A stretch of DNA of 64,000 nucleotides from Chlorella sorokiniana (lineage: Eukaryota; Chlorophyta; Trebouxiophyceae; Chlorellales; Chlorellaceae). The first letter of the stretch is position 1; every line of letters begins with the position of its first letter. The notes under the pieces are model-generated. The model saw nothing but the letters and a program-made list of their open reading frames with translations. It did no database searches and had not been told where the DNA came from. Shown piece by piece: positions 12,099-23,400 of the stretch. The position numbers and the translations under genes were made by a program. The stretch lies in contig CP084611.1 in assembly GCA_025917655.1 (NCBI GenBank), positions 2,542,001 through 2,606,000 of the forward strand, in the 5' to 3' direction.

Positions 12099-15000
12099 TC
12101 ACCGCCACGCCTTGATCACTCCGTCTGCGCTGGCCGACAGCAGCAGCGCCTCGCTGGCCTCCACCCGCACCAGGTCGGTCACAGGCAGCTGGTGGCAGAG
12201 GGCGGAGGCACGCTCCGACCAGCTCATGCGTGCCAGGTGCTGCTCGCGGTCGGCGCCGCTGGCGGAGGCGGCGCTGGAGCTGCGGCGCAGGGCGCAGCTT
12301 TCCTCCACCACCGGCACGCCCTGCACGCTGCGCCACGCGTAGCTGTACTGCGGCACGTCCACCACCGTCACCTGGGACCCCTCGGCGCCCGCCAACACCG
12401 GGGCGCCCCCCGCGGATGCAGCATCGGCAGCTGCATCCGCCGCCGCCTGTGCCGCCGTCTGCGCGGGCGGGATGGGCGGCGGCGGCGCGCACACCACGTA
12501 GCTCTGCTGCGGCCGCCCGAGTCCCAGCAGCGCACCACCCTGTCGCTGCCCCCGCCAGCAGCTGGCCGCCCTCGGTGGGCAGCAGGGCACGCACGCAGCC
12601 GCGCCCCGCCTGCGGCGCCTGCAGCTCAGAGATGGCCAGCTGCCGCGCCCGCCCCATCATGTCGCCGGCACGAGGCGGCAGCAGGGCGGCAGCTGGCGGG
12701 GACAGCGCCGCCGGCATTGAGCGCTTGGCGGCATCTCCGCTGCCGGGCGCAGCACACGCAGCACCTGCCAGGGTGGAGGGCCGCAGCCGGGGATTTGGGA
12801 TGAAGCAAGGGGGCAGTGTGGGGTGGCCGGCGGCATGGGCGGCAGGCAGGCAGGTTGGGCACTATGCCCCCCAACCCGGACCCCTGCCTTTTCGTCCCTT
12901 CTTGCCTGCCTGCACTTGGCCTCCGCCACGTCCCACAGCCCCACCTCCCCCTCCCCCGCAGCCACGTAGGCCAGCGGCCCCGCGCCCCCGCCAGCCCCAG
13001 GCGCTCGGCGGGTGCCAGCGCCAGCGCCAGCGACTGGATGGGCTCGGCGGCGGGGTGCTGCCAGGTGGCCAGTGGCAGCAGGAAGCGGAGGTCCCAGAGC
13101 GACAGGGCGCCGCGCGAGGTGCCCCCAGCAGCCAGGTGGCGCCACCCGGCTCAGCCGCAAAGCGCTGCACCACCCCCGGGCGTGGGGGCGGGCAGGGACC
13201 AGGCGGGGCGGGTGGCGCGCGTGTCCCAGCCCGCCACCCCGCCCCGCTGGCTGGAGGAGGCCAGCAGGGAGGGGGACAGCCAGGCCAGGTCAAGCACGCC
13301 CCCACTCTCGGCCGGCAGCTGTGGCGGGGGGGCGCGCGCAGCCACTCAACTTCCAAGCAATGGGGCTCGGCAGCCCACCGTCCAGGTAGCCTGTGGCCCC
13401 TCCACCCACCCACACACCTGGCTGCAGCCCACGATGCCGGTGTAGCGCTCGGGGGCGCCGCCTGCCCGCGCCGCCACCTCCACGCGCCACACGTGTATGG
13501 CGCCGGCGGCGCAGCCCGAGGCCACGGTGTGGCCGTCGCTGCTGGCCGCCAGGGCTTCCACGCGCTGCCCATGTGCGGCGTAGGTGAGGCGTGAGCGGAA
13601 GCTGACGTCGCGGTCCAGCCGGCGGCAGTCCCACACCTTGACGCTGCCGTCGGCGGAGGCGGAGGCCAGGAAGGGGAGGCGGGGGCGGCGGCCAGCCGCG
13701 TCACCGCCCGTCGGTGCTCAGCCAGGTGGGCCACCAGCACGCCGCGCGGGTACCAGGGCGCGTGGCAGGCAGCGCCCGCGCACCCCCACCGCCAGGCATG
13801 CCCGCGGACAGGGCGGCGCTCATCGCGTCGCGCACGCCGTGGCTGCCGCCTGCCCCCCGCTGACTGGGGGCACCCCAGGCGCTGCCTACAGTGGGCACAG
13901 GGGGCGAGGGCGGCTCAACGAGGCGCCAGCAAGGGGGCTGGCAGTGGGGCGCCCACACGTCAGGCGCGGAGCAGGGCGCGCTGCAGCGCAGGGCGCACCC
14001 CCAGGCAGCGCCTGCTGAGCCTCACCCGTCGATTGCGCAGCGTGCGGCACTCGCAGGTGCTGGGCAATGGATGCGGGCTGGGGCACGCTGCGCCTCGCCC
14101 GCGCCACCAGCTGCTGCCCACCCTCAGCAGGTCCCCACACCTGGGACGGGCTGGCGCGCTGGCGTGCCGCGCCGCCGCCGCCCGCTGCCATCCCCGACTG
14201 CTGCAGGGCTGCCGACAGGTGCGAGGAGGCGTTGCGCAGGAAGCGCGGGTCCACCTGCAGGCTGTAGGTGGAGGCGGAGGGCGGCGGCAGCAGCAGGCTG
14301 CGGCTGCCGGCAGGGCTGCCCGCTGCGCAGGCGCTGCCGCCCACCATCACGCTCCTGCTCACGCCTGCGGGCGCCGGCAGCTGGCCGCCAGGCGCGGCCC
14401 CGGCAAGTCTGGCGAGCGCTGGGCGTTGCAGGCGGCGGCGGGCGGCAGGGGCGGGTGGCCGGGACGCATGGGCAGCACCGCTGGCCGGCTTCGCTGGGCG
14501 AGCAGGCTGGCTGCGTCTGCCCGGCCGCCGCTCTTCAGCACGCGAGCGATTTGTTCGGGGTCCTGTGCGGGCGGGGGAGGTGTGGGTGGGTGTGGGTGTG
14601 ACTGGGGGAGAGGGGGGACGGACACAGGCTGGGTGACGCAGCGCGGGCGGCAGCTGGCTGGCAGCGGAGCCAGGAGAGCGCGCGGGCAGCCACCACGCCC
14701 ACCCCCCAGCCAGGCGCGGCCCCTCCCACCTGCAGGTCCAGCGGCTCCGACGCCAGGTGGGGCAGCACCAGCGGCAGCAGCTGCGCGTGCACCGCTGCCT
14801 GGGGCAGCTGCGCCGCGGCCGCAGCCAGGAACTGCACAGCGGCGGCGCGCACCGCTGCGGGCGCGCCCGGCCCCAGCGCCTGGCGCGCGCACAGGCGGGC
14901 GGCGACGTCGAGGAGGTGGCGCTTGCGCAGCAGGCCGCGCCGCGCCGCCCCCGCCAGGAAGGCCGCCGCCTGCGCCGCCACCGCTGGCTGCGGGTCGCCC

Positions 15001-18000
15001 ACCATGCGGTCCAGGAAGGGGGCCACGATGCGCGCCACGCCCTCGGGCCCCAGCCAGGGGCACACACCCTCCAGGCACGCGTACAGCGCGGCGCGCACCT
15101 GAGGCGGGCGGGCAGGCAGGCGCGGCGCGAGCTGGGCTGCGGCGGGGCCACGGGGGCGGGGCTGGCCGGAGGGTGCGGCAGCGCGGGCGTGAAGCCCCGC
15201 GCCAGGGCCCCCTCCTGCCCCCAACACACACACACCTGCCAGCTGCTGCTGTTGAAGAAGGTGATGAGGGAGGGGAGCAGCACGTCGGCCGTGTCCCGCC
15301 GCCCCAGGAAGGCTGCGAGGCGCGCCGCGTGGGGCAGCAGCGCCAGCCGTGTCTCCGGGTGAGGGGCCACCAGCAGGTCGTGCAGCACGCGTTCCACCCC
15401 GCCCGCAGGTGGGACATCTGCGGCACGCAGGGCGGGGCGGGGTGGGGAGGTGGCCGCGGTTGCGCGCCTGCAGCGTGAGGTCACCCGCACCGCCCCACAC
15501 AACCACGCTAGCCCACTCCCGTACCTCCTCGTCAAAGTTGAGGGGTGGCGTGGATGCGGCGCCGTCGGCGCTGCTGGCGGAGCCGCCGCCACGCAGGCCC
15601 TGGCGCTGCAGCTGCTCCAGGAAGGCGCGGGCGGTTGCCGCCAGTCGCGCCACGCACGCCGCATACTCCACCTGCACCGCCAGCTCAGCCTCGGAGGGCA
15701 GCAGGCTCAGCGCAGGCAGCACGTACTCGCCAAACACCTGCGCCTCGCTGGCGGGGGCGGTGCGGACCTGCGAGGAGCGGGTGCAGGGCCTCAGCCGGCG
15801 GGGCCTTCAGCGCGGGGTGCACGCAAGCCGGGGGCACTCCAGCAGCAGTGGCAAGCAGCTGGTGGCAGCAGCCGGCAGAGCGCCCTGCCATCGGCGGAGT
15901 GCGGGGGCAGGCGAGCAGCAGCGGCGGCGCGCGCCCCCTCCCTTTCCCGCCCCACCTGCTCCAGCACGCGCACCACCCCCTCAGCGCCACCGCCTTGACG
16001 GCTGCCAGCGGCTCCGCGGTGGCGGCCACCAGGTAGGGCAGCAGGCGCTGCAGGCGCGTGTCGTCGTCGCAGTGGGCGGCGGCGTCGCTCAGCAGGCCCA
16101 CCAGCCGCGCCTTGTGCCCCTGCAGGCGGCTGCCGCGCAGCAGGCTGCACAGCAACACGGCCACCAGCACCATGCCCTCGTGCTGGGCGGGAGGCGGGGG
16201 CTGCGCACCGCTCCCCTGCCCCCCCCGTCAGGGGGCCGGCCCGCCTGCTGCGCGGCTGGCCCAGGCTGTCGCTCATGCTCGGCGGTGCTGCTGGTGAGGC
16301 GGGGTGTGATGGGGGCGTGCTGCCGCTGCTGCCACGCCCCTCCAGCCGCCTCAAGGCAGCCTGAGCGTCGGGCAGCAGCACCCCCGCACCCCGTGCCCGC
16401 GACTGCCCGCTGCGGCTGTCGCCAGCCGGCAAGCCAGCCTGCTCTGAGGCGGGCTGCTGCGGTGCGGGGTCCGCAGGCGCCATGCCAGCCCCCGCTGTGC
16501 CTGCATCGCCGCCCTGGCTGCCCAGCAGCTGCGCTTTGACGTCTGGGTAGCGGCGGGCAGCCAGCGCCACCCGCGCGTCTGCATCCAGCAGCAGCATGGC
16601 GGCGTGCAGCGGGTGCACAGTGGCCGCCAGCCAAGGGGGCAACGCCGCCGCAGCTGCATCCTGCAAGTACTGGGCCGCGCTGTGGCGAGCAGCAGGGTCC
16701 CGCTGCAACATGTGCGCCACCATGCCGCGCACGCTGGGGTGCACCTTGGACAGCGGGGCCAGCGCGTCGCTGGCCGTGCTGCCCTGCCGGTACGCCAGCA
16801 GGCGGGAGTAGTCGAAGAGCGGCTGGCCGTCCATGAACAGCTCAGCCAGCACGCAGCCCAGGGCAAACACATCCTGCCCGAGGAGGGGGGCGCATGGGGA
16901 GGGGTGCTTGCATGCAGGCATGAGGGCACATCTCGCGGGCGAGGCAGGCAGGCTCTGCACATTTTTCCGCGCCGCTGCCGCACCATGGCCGGGGTGAGGG
17001 GTGCGTCTGCTTCCTGCTGCGGCGTGATGCCTGCGGCGGCTGGGTCGTAGAAGCGCTCAGGCGCCAGGCAGCACTGCGCCGCCGGCCGCCCGTGTCGAAG
17101 AAGAAGGAGAAGTCGGCGGGGTTGTCGGCGGGGAGCAAGGTGGGCTTGTACGGCGCAAAGTCAACGAGGAATGCCCTGGGGGCGGGCAACAGGGGGCGCT
17201 CGCGTCGAGGTGCCAGCTTGGTGGCTGGCGCAACACAGCGGTGCATGGCGCCCTCACCAGTCCCAAGACGTCAGCGCCACATTCTCCGCACGGATGTCGC
17301 CATGGCAAACGCCCCGCTCATGGCACTGCACCAATGCCAGCAGCAGCTGGTACGCGATCCAGCGCTGAGCAGGAGGAAGGGGGCCAGCGGGGGGATCAGC
17401 GGGGGAAGGGGGTGATGCGGGCAGCCAGCGCGAGGGCCTGCGACACGCAGTACGCTGGGCAGTCGCGCGTGTGCTGCGCGGTGTGGATGCTGCACGCTGT
17501 GGACCTGTGCTGCCAGGCCCACCTTCTCCACCAGGGTGAGGAAGGGGCGGGTGGTGATGCGCTGCGCCAGGTTGGCATGCATGTACTGGCGCAGCAGGAA
17601 GGCGGCACGCTCGCTCTCATACACCCGCTGCACCGGCCAAGCGTGCGGGTGCTCCACACTAGCCAGCGCAGCACCCATGGCCAGCAGACGCTCGCGGTAA
17701 GGTCGCAAGTCCGGGGAGTCGTCACGCTTGGCATACACCTGCGCTTCATGCTGGGCAGGCAAGCTCAGTGCAGGGAGGTTCGCAATGCTGGGGCAGCGGC
17801 TGCCAGCGCAGCGGCTGGAAGCGCACCTTGACCACCACCAGGCCGCCATCATCGTGCACACAGAGCGCGCTCTTGAAGAACCTCCCGCCACCTGCAGCAT
17901 GCAGGGTCAGCTGACCTGCCTTTGCAAGGGAAGCAGAAACCGGCAGACACCAGGCAAGGGTGGGCGGGCGCGCTGTGCTCACCCAGGTTATCCTTGAACG

Positions 18001-18070
18001 TGACGCTGCCAAGGTCCGCAATGGCCTCTGCGGCAACCAGCCGAGACGGCTGGGTAAGCTGGTTGCCCAT
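12099..18070 (-). CDS. VPS15: VPS15 / PIK3R4, PI3-kinase regulatory kinase
   Basis: Regulatory subunit of the class III PI3-kinase (VPS34) complex, which makes PI3P on autophagic and endosomal membranes. The start at 18070 gives [11 protein letters not shown], the classic N-myristoylation start of VPS15. The kinase domain shows LVVVKV (N-lobe lysine), catalytic loop CHGDIRAEN with HGD in place of HRD as usual for VPS15, DFAPYKP in place of [20 protein letters not shown], and [19 protein letters not shown]-like helices follow ([20 protein letters not shown] near 15735). C-terminal WD40 repeats end in [15 protein letters not shown], stop at 12099-12101. A base is apparently lost near 17072-17077, where the conserved [10 protein letters not shown] leaves frame. 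It has many short introns. It faces the tail-anchored gene across 521 bp. Confidence 0.9.
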
Positions 18071-18591
18071 AGGGCTTCAAGGCCCTGGAGTTCTGATCCA
18101 CCTAGTCGTGGAGGCCCCCATGTCAGAAGCAGCAAGCAAATGCGGGAAAGCGATCTGCCGCACAATAGACAGACAGTCAGCGCTTCTGGGCGCCGCCCTT
18201 CGCCACGGCTACGCCGCCTCGCTGGTGCCAGCTAGCGCAGCATTGGCGACATCTCTCCAACTCCGCGCTGTCCTTCAAGTTATGCCCATTTCGTATCGAG
18301 GTTACTGGGCAGCATGACGGAGTCCGCGAACGATCACCTGCACAGCAGTGACCAACCACCAGTGAACGCACACACACCTGCAGCCCTGCAGCGCAAGCAG
18401 GTGCATTTTGGTAAACAGGAAATCCGGGAGACACAAGCGAGCAGTAAAAAGGCGGGCGAGCGCAGCCCTGGCAAGCCGTCAACGTCAGCCGACGTCAGCT
18501 TGCGAGCCTTCTCAAACGAGCTGTTCTGCCGGGCCCCCAGCGGCAGGGCAGCTGGACCATTGAGGCACAGCGCTCGGGCGGCTTGTATGTG
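18071..18591. promoter_or_regulatory. Divergent intergenic region, VPS15 / tail-anchored protein
   Basis: 521 bp between two oppositely oriented start codons. The sequence is moderately AT-richer than the genes. It should contain both 5' UTRs and promoters. No repeat or recognisable element was found. Confidence 0.4.
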
Positions 18592-20445
18592 ATGAACAGC
18601 AGCGACAGACCCATGCCAGCAGGAGGCGGTGCCAGCGGTGGTCTGCTCCTGGGGGAGGGCAGCCCTGCCGGCAGCGCCGCAGCCTACACGCCCGCCAGCG
18701 CCGCATTCCTGCAGTCGGCGCGCAAAGTCGACGACCTGCGCGGCCGGCTGGAGAGCCTTGAGCAGGCCCTGCGGGAAATGGAAAGCAAGGCTGTGGCCCA
18801 CCTGGACAGCAAGCTGCAGGAGAAGGTGCTGGCGACTGCGGGTGAGCACAGCCCTCCACGCCTCTGCAACTGCAGTCTGCTCCAGCTCTGCACACTGACC
18901 CCCCACCTTGCTGCCTCCCCTCCCCTTCACACACCTCCCCCACTGCCCTCGCTGGGGAGCAGCTAAGATTGTGACCAAGCGCTTCGTGCACGACAAGGAG
19001 CTGGATCGGGCTCTGCAGGTTCAGATTCTGCAGGTGGGGCAGCTGCCAACAGGGCCCGGCAGCATTGCTGGATCGAACCTAGCAACCTGGCGCTCCTTGA
19101 TGGCAGCGTGTGGGCGGCTGGCAGCACGCCGCAAGCTTCCTCCATGCCATCCCCCTGCTGCCTGCATCGCCCGCGCCATCAACCTCCCTGCAGACCGCCA
19201 TGAAGGTTGTGAAGCGGCAGAGCACGGCCGCGGTACAGGCAGCCGCTGCTGCCCAGGCCGCCAGCCCTACAAGGCGGTTGGAGTTTGGGCAGCAGGGTGC
19301 AGCGGGCGCAGCAGATGCAAGCGCAGTGCAGGAGTTTGTTGCGCACATTGAGCAGGTAGGCTTCAGCGCAGGCGCGCTGCGAGACAGAAACCATGCACTG
19401 CTCGTCTGACTCTGGTTCGCCACGCCTGCCCCATCACCCACTGTGGCAGGGCCTGGGAGAGGTGGTGCGGCGCCTTGAACACAAGGTGGACAGCGTGGCC
19501 TCCCTGCTGGACCAGGCAAGGGGGCAGTGGGGGATGGGGTGAGACACTGGTGGAGAACCGGCGATTCTGCGCCTGGGTGCCCGCCTGAGGTGCCAGGGAG
19601 CTGCCAGGGACTGCTTGGGTCTCACGGCCTGCTCAACCGCCCGCTCGCAGGATGCGCTTGAGCTGCTGGAGTCACGGCTGGCCAGCGGGGTGGTGGGGCT
19701 GGAGGCGCGGGTGCAGGCGCTCGAGGCGTTGCAGCAGCAGGCTCCCCAGCCGCATCAGGCAGTCGCGTCTCCCACGCAGGGTGAGCAAGGAGGGGCCGGA
19801 CTGCTTTTTGATGGCGTGCCAGTCCCGTTCCCGCAACCCTGCTCCTGGCCCCGCCGCCGCAGACGCCTCACAACTCCTCGACCGCGTTGCGGCCATGGAG
19901 GCGGCCATGGCGGAGCAGGGCCGTGCCGTGGCTGACCTGCTGGCGGTGCTGCGCCCTCAGGGAGCTGTGACAGCAGACGAGCCGGGGCGGCAAAGCCTGC
20001 ACCAGCGCCAGCCGCAGCAGTGCAGCCCTTGAAGGCTGCCGCCCCTGCACTTGTGCCAGCGGAGAAGGTGGCAGCTGCGCAGCAGTTGCACCAGCGCACG
20101 TCCTCGCTCGTGAAGCGCAGCGTACTCGGGGACCCAACACGCTCAGCTGGAGCCCCAATGGCTGCCGCCGTGCCCACGGCACCGCTGCCGCGCCTGAAGG
20201 CCACTCACGCTGCGGGGCGGCCCCAGCAGATTGCCATGGCCACGGCGCGGGAGCAGCTGGCGCTGCAAGCAGCGCGGGGACAGGAGGATGAGGCAGAAAC
20301 GCCGGCGTGGGTCACTATGTTCTATGTGTTCGGCTGGACATTGCTTGCGGTGCTGGGCCTTGTGGCAGTCGTGGTTGGCGCGCTGGCCGTGATGGTCAAG
20401 CAGGGGCGGCTGTCAGACTCTGACCTAGACTTTCTATTCAAGTGA
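18592..20445 (+). CDS. Tail-anchored coiled-coil protein, unrecognised
   Basis: ATG at 18592 gives MNSSDRPMPAGGGASGG. Exons then encode heptad-rich helices: ARKVDDLRGRLESLEQALRE, AKIVTKRFVHDKELDRALQ, GLGEVVRRLEHKVDSVASLL, ALELLESRLASGVVGLEARV and LLDRVAAMEAAMAEQGRAVA. A low-complexity Ala/Pro linker follows. Near the C-terminus is one hydrophobic helix (VTMFYVFGWTLLAVLGLVAV, then VVGALAVM), followed by only about 19 residues ending DSDLDFLFK, stop 20443-20445. This architecture (cytosolic coiled coil plus C-terminal anchor) fits a membrane tether or SNARE-like protein, but no family motif is visible. One G appears lost near 19983-19987: restoring frame gives GAAKPAPAPAAAVQPLKAAA. Confidence 0.65.
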
Positions 20446-20600
20446 CGAATTGAGAACCCGCTTCCCACTTGACCCAACTTGGCCCCTGACTTCTGCCCTC
20501 ATGCTATGCACGGCCTGTTTGAAGGGTGGGATCTGCATGTGCTGCTTTGACCTTGTCCAACCATGCCAATCATGGCGTCTGTGTCTGTATTGTGTTGTGT

Positions 20601-20626
20601 GTTGTATACGCGTGTTGTATACGCGC
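20601..20626. repeat. 13-bp tandem repeat, two copies
   Basis: gttgtatacgcg is repeated head-to-tail with a 13-bp period, followed by ctatacaaag. Each unit contains the palindrome gtatac. It lies 155 nt after the stop of the tail-anchored gene. Confidence 0.85.
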
Positions 20627-20821
20627 TATACAAAGCTGCCTATGACCTCAAACCATGACGAACAGGGCGCATGGCCGCACCCAGCGGTTTTCCAGCCACA
20701 GTTGAAGCCTTTGTGCTGCCGCTCACCACCGGGCCCCGCACCTCAACCACCCCTCCTCTGCTATTACTGCTTGGGGACTTGTTTCCTGCACCACAATCAA
20801 CGGTTTGTGAGTTTGTTTGTT

Positions 20822-20886
20822 TGTACCGCAAGTGTACATATTATACAAAGTTTGTTATGTTTGCATGTACCGCAAGTGTACATATT
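20822..20886. repeat. Two 21-bp direct repeats containing paired GTAC cores
   Basis: The 21-mer beginning tgtaccgcaagtgtaca is present identically at 20822-20842 and 20866-20886, 44 nt apart. Each copy is itself an imperfect palindrome (TGTAC-7 nt-GTACA), so four GTAC cores occur in 65 nt. The pair lies 240-305 nt upstream of the NC2alpha start. GTAC is the core bound by SBP-domain factors such as algal CRR1; a regulatory role here is inference. Confidence 0.85.
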
Positions 20887-21126
20887 CAGAAACTTCAGCA
20901 ATCGCTGTAATCCGACTTGCGCCTGTGCACCTATGTGTGCACGTAGTTCATAGCACCTTACCTGCAACTGTCCAACACGAGCCTCAGAGGCCTCGGCGGG
21001 CGGCTTCACACCTTGCGTCTGAGGCTCAAAAACAGTTCATTTTCGAATATGCTCGGCTGCTGAACCCCACGGCCTCCAAATTGACCGAAGACTTGCTGCA
21101 GACAGAGCAGAAGAGGGGACGAGACG

Positions 21127-22342
21127 ATGGCGGGCAAGCTGAAGCCCAGCACCAACCTGCAGGCTCGCATAAAGAAGATGATGCAGTCGGATGAGGATGT
21201 GGGCAAGGTGGCCAAAGCCTCTCCCGTACTCATAGGTGGGTTTATCAGCCGCATCAATGGCAGTGCCAACCTGGTCCTGGCCGGCTGGCAGAGCCCTTGC
21301 CCGCCTGCTCCCCCTGCTGAACCCCAGCTGCTTGTGCGATGCAGCCAAGGCGCTGGACGTATTTCTGCAAAACGTTGTTCAGGGTGCAGCACATATCGCA
21401 CAGCACCGTGGCGCAAAAATGCTGACGTCTTCACACATGTGAGCGGTTCTGCAGGTTGCTGCTGGCCCTGCGCACAAGTGAGTGAGGCCGTCGACCGTCG
21501 CTCACCTGCGGCCGCTTGTTGCATTTCCTGCAGCAAGGCGCACATCGAGGGGGAGGAGCTGCTGGACTTCCTCAAAGAGGCGGTGGCAGCCGTGCCTGCG
21601 CTGCCGCCAGAGGGGGCAGAGCCCGCCAAGCCCAAGACCAAGCGCCAGCGGTACGGCAGGCCCTTGCCAGGGCTACCGCTGGGCATCGCCCCCAACTCTT
21701 CTTCGTACAATATTCCGTTGCGCTGCTGCTGCCTCTTGCTTAGCCTGGCTGACGATATATTGTTGCTGCAGCTCCAGGAAAGACGATGACGGGGAGGCCG
21801 GCGCGGCCAAAGTGCGTGGCAAGGGCGGCAGAGGGGGCCGAGGAGGGCGTGGCGGACGAGGGGTCAAGGCTGCAGGTCTGTGGGTAGGGGTGGAGGATCA
21901 ATGAATGATGATGGCCGGCCCTGTCATGGCTCAGACACTGTGTATTCTGTATACTGTGGGTGCAGGTGGCGGCGCTGAGGAGCTAGAGGACAGTGGGGCG
22001 GCTGGTGCGCAAACAGACGCAGCCCACGCCGGTAGTCCTAGGCAAAGCTTGGGAGGGGGCTCTGGCATAGCAGACTTAGGCAACAGTGGAGGTGCAGCAG
22101 TCCCGCAGGGTGCAGGCACGGGTGGCGCACAGCCCGGCGTCGCCTCCCAGCAGCAGCAAGTGCAGGGGGAGCAGCAAGGAGATGGCGGAGCGGCGGTGCC
22201 CCCTGCTCCAAACAGTGAGCTGGAGACAGCAGATGCAACCGGTGCAGCCGCAGGCATCACGCCTTTGGAGGGTGTCTCAGGCTTCCTAGCTGCATCTGAT
22301 CTCCCAGGAGCAGAGGCAGAAGAAGAGGACTACGACGCATGA
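21127..22342 (+). CDS. NC2 alpha subunit (DRAP1)
   Basis: Histone-fold subunit of the NC2 (Dr1/DRAP1) complex, which binds TBP on promoters and represses or redirects TFIIB-dependent transcription. There are five exons: 21127-21235, 21345-21438, 21534-21650, 21772-21875 and 21966-22342. All phases match. The histone fold reads NLQARIKKMMQSDEDVGKVA, SPVLIAKALDVFLQNVV, HRGAKMLTSSHIKAHI and LLDFLKEAVAAVP, the expected NC2alpha pattern. Then comes a basic GGRGGRGGRGGRG segment and an acidic, Gln/Gly-rich tail ending EAEEEDYDA, longer than the histone-fold core needs. Start chosen as the first ATG giving the conserved ARIKK segment. No indel was seen. Confidence 0.9.
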
Positions 22343-23008
22343 ACGCATGCGTTAGGTGCTGAGATATTTGATAGCACATTTTTGCATTTTTAGATCAGTT
22401 ATACAGAAGCAGAGCGCGCGAGGCTGCATGCGGTGGGTTGAGTAGGACCGCCAGCTCATGCGGCAGCAACTGTTGTAGGGCAGGTTGCAAGCAGCGCTTC
22501 CGGGCAATGGCGCCCGAATCTCACCGCCAAATCGCCATGCTATTGAAACTCGACAGCCAAGGTAGAACGGCGGAGCACGCAGTCATGCAGCATTTGGCTT
22601 GCCCGAAAGGCAAGCCTTTGTTCCTATACTGGGCCGATTTCTTTCTTTTTAGGCTGCCGGCTCCGTTTTGGGCGCTTTTCGTGTCGCGTTTGTTCTGTTC
22701 TCGTGTGTGAGGATGGTGCTTATGGTGACGGGGGATGCGGGCTTGGGAGAGCTGCGCTTTCGCGAAAAGTCGAAAATTGAAATTTGGCGCGTTAAGGAAA
22801 TTCGGGAAAAGCTCCTTGCTGGAGGCCTCGGCGGGCCCGTCCTCTCCGAAATCGTCTAGTTACACTATTGCGCGTCGTTTTGGTCGGGAGTGGCACGGGA
22901 TTGCGGTGGTGGTGCGGTGCCGAGAATGCCACCTGGCGCATCCAGAAGGCAGCTCGCATTCACTCTATTGGGCCTCGGTGGCCATGTTTTGCGCATAGAA
23001 GCATTGCG

Positions 23009-23016
23009 TATAAATC
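23009..23016 (+). promoter_or_regulatory. TATA-like element upstream of SHMT
   Basis: tataaatc lies 385 nt upstream of the SHMT ATG and 62 nt upstream of the hairpin at 23078. It is a motif match only; transcription start is not known. Confidence 0.3.
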
Positions 23017-23077
23017 TAGTTGTCATGTGTGGAATAGGGATACGTAATTGCGCGTGGCGGTAGCAGCATCGCCTCAC

Positions 23078-23108
23078 TCGGGGTGCCACCTGGCAGGTGG
23101 CACCCCGA
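23078..23108. repeat. Perfect 14-bp inverted repeat with a 3-nt loop
   Basis: The left arm tcggggtgccacct (23078-23091) is the exact reverse complement of the right arm aggtggcaccccga (23095-23108), with loop ggc. The hairpin would be very stable and lies about 290 nt before the SHMT start, possibly in its 5' UTR. Confidence 0.9.
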
Positions 23109-23400
23109 CTCCAAACCTATCTAGCTGCGCACGAACCTCTCCCAAATTCGGGCAAGCCATACTAGGGCGGCGGCTCGTCCCCAAGTCATTTTCAAGCACT
23201 ACAGCCTTGCGCTGTACATCTTTCAGCTTTCAACCCACTCGCCTTGCCACGACATTCGTGCTCAGCGTTCATTGGTTGCAGCGGACAGATCTGCTGACTG
23301 CTGCGGGGTGTAGCCTGTCAAACCCTGCATCCACGTTGCACGTTTTAGACCAGCCCCCTCTTTCCGCCAGACACGTATCGATCTGCAACGGCCGGTAGCG

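Larger units (their letters stand above)
20446..21126. other. Intergenic region upstream of NC2alpha, with short repeats
   Basis: 681 bp with the 3' UTR of the tail-anchored gene and the presumed promoter of NC2alpha. It is AT-richer than average. It holds a 13-bp tandem repeat and a spaced pair of 21-bp repeats, listed separately. No exon is convincing. Confidence 0.5.
22343..23400. other. Long intergenic region between NC2alpha and SHMT
   Basis: 1,058 bp without a supported gene, the longest such gap here. It is visibly AT-richer (for example aaaagtcgaaaattgaaatttgg is broken by few G/C). It contains a TATA-like tataaatc at 23009-23016 and a perfect 14-bp hairpin at 23078-23108, so the 5' UTR/promoter of SHMT is probably in its last 400 bp. 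Short ORFs here show no protein-like pattern. Confidence 0.5.

Noticed and set aside
12230-13594. Long plus-strand open frame (454 codons)
   Set aside because: Antisense to VPS15 WD40 exons and low-complexity; a GC shadow.
22343-23400. Mobile element in the AT-richer gap before SHMT
   Set aside because: Only one perfect hairpin was found; no transposase frame, terminal repeat pair or target-site duplication.
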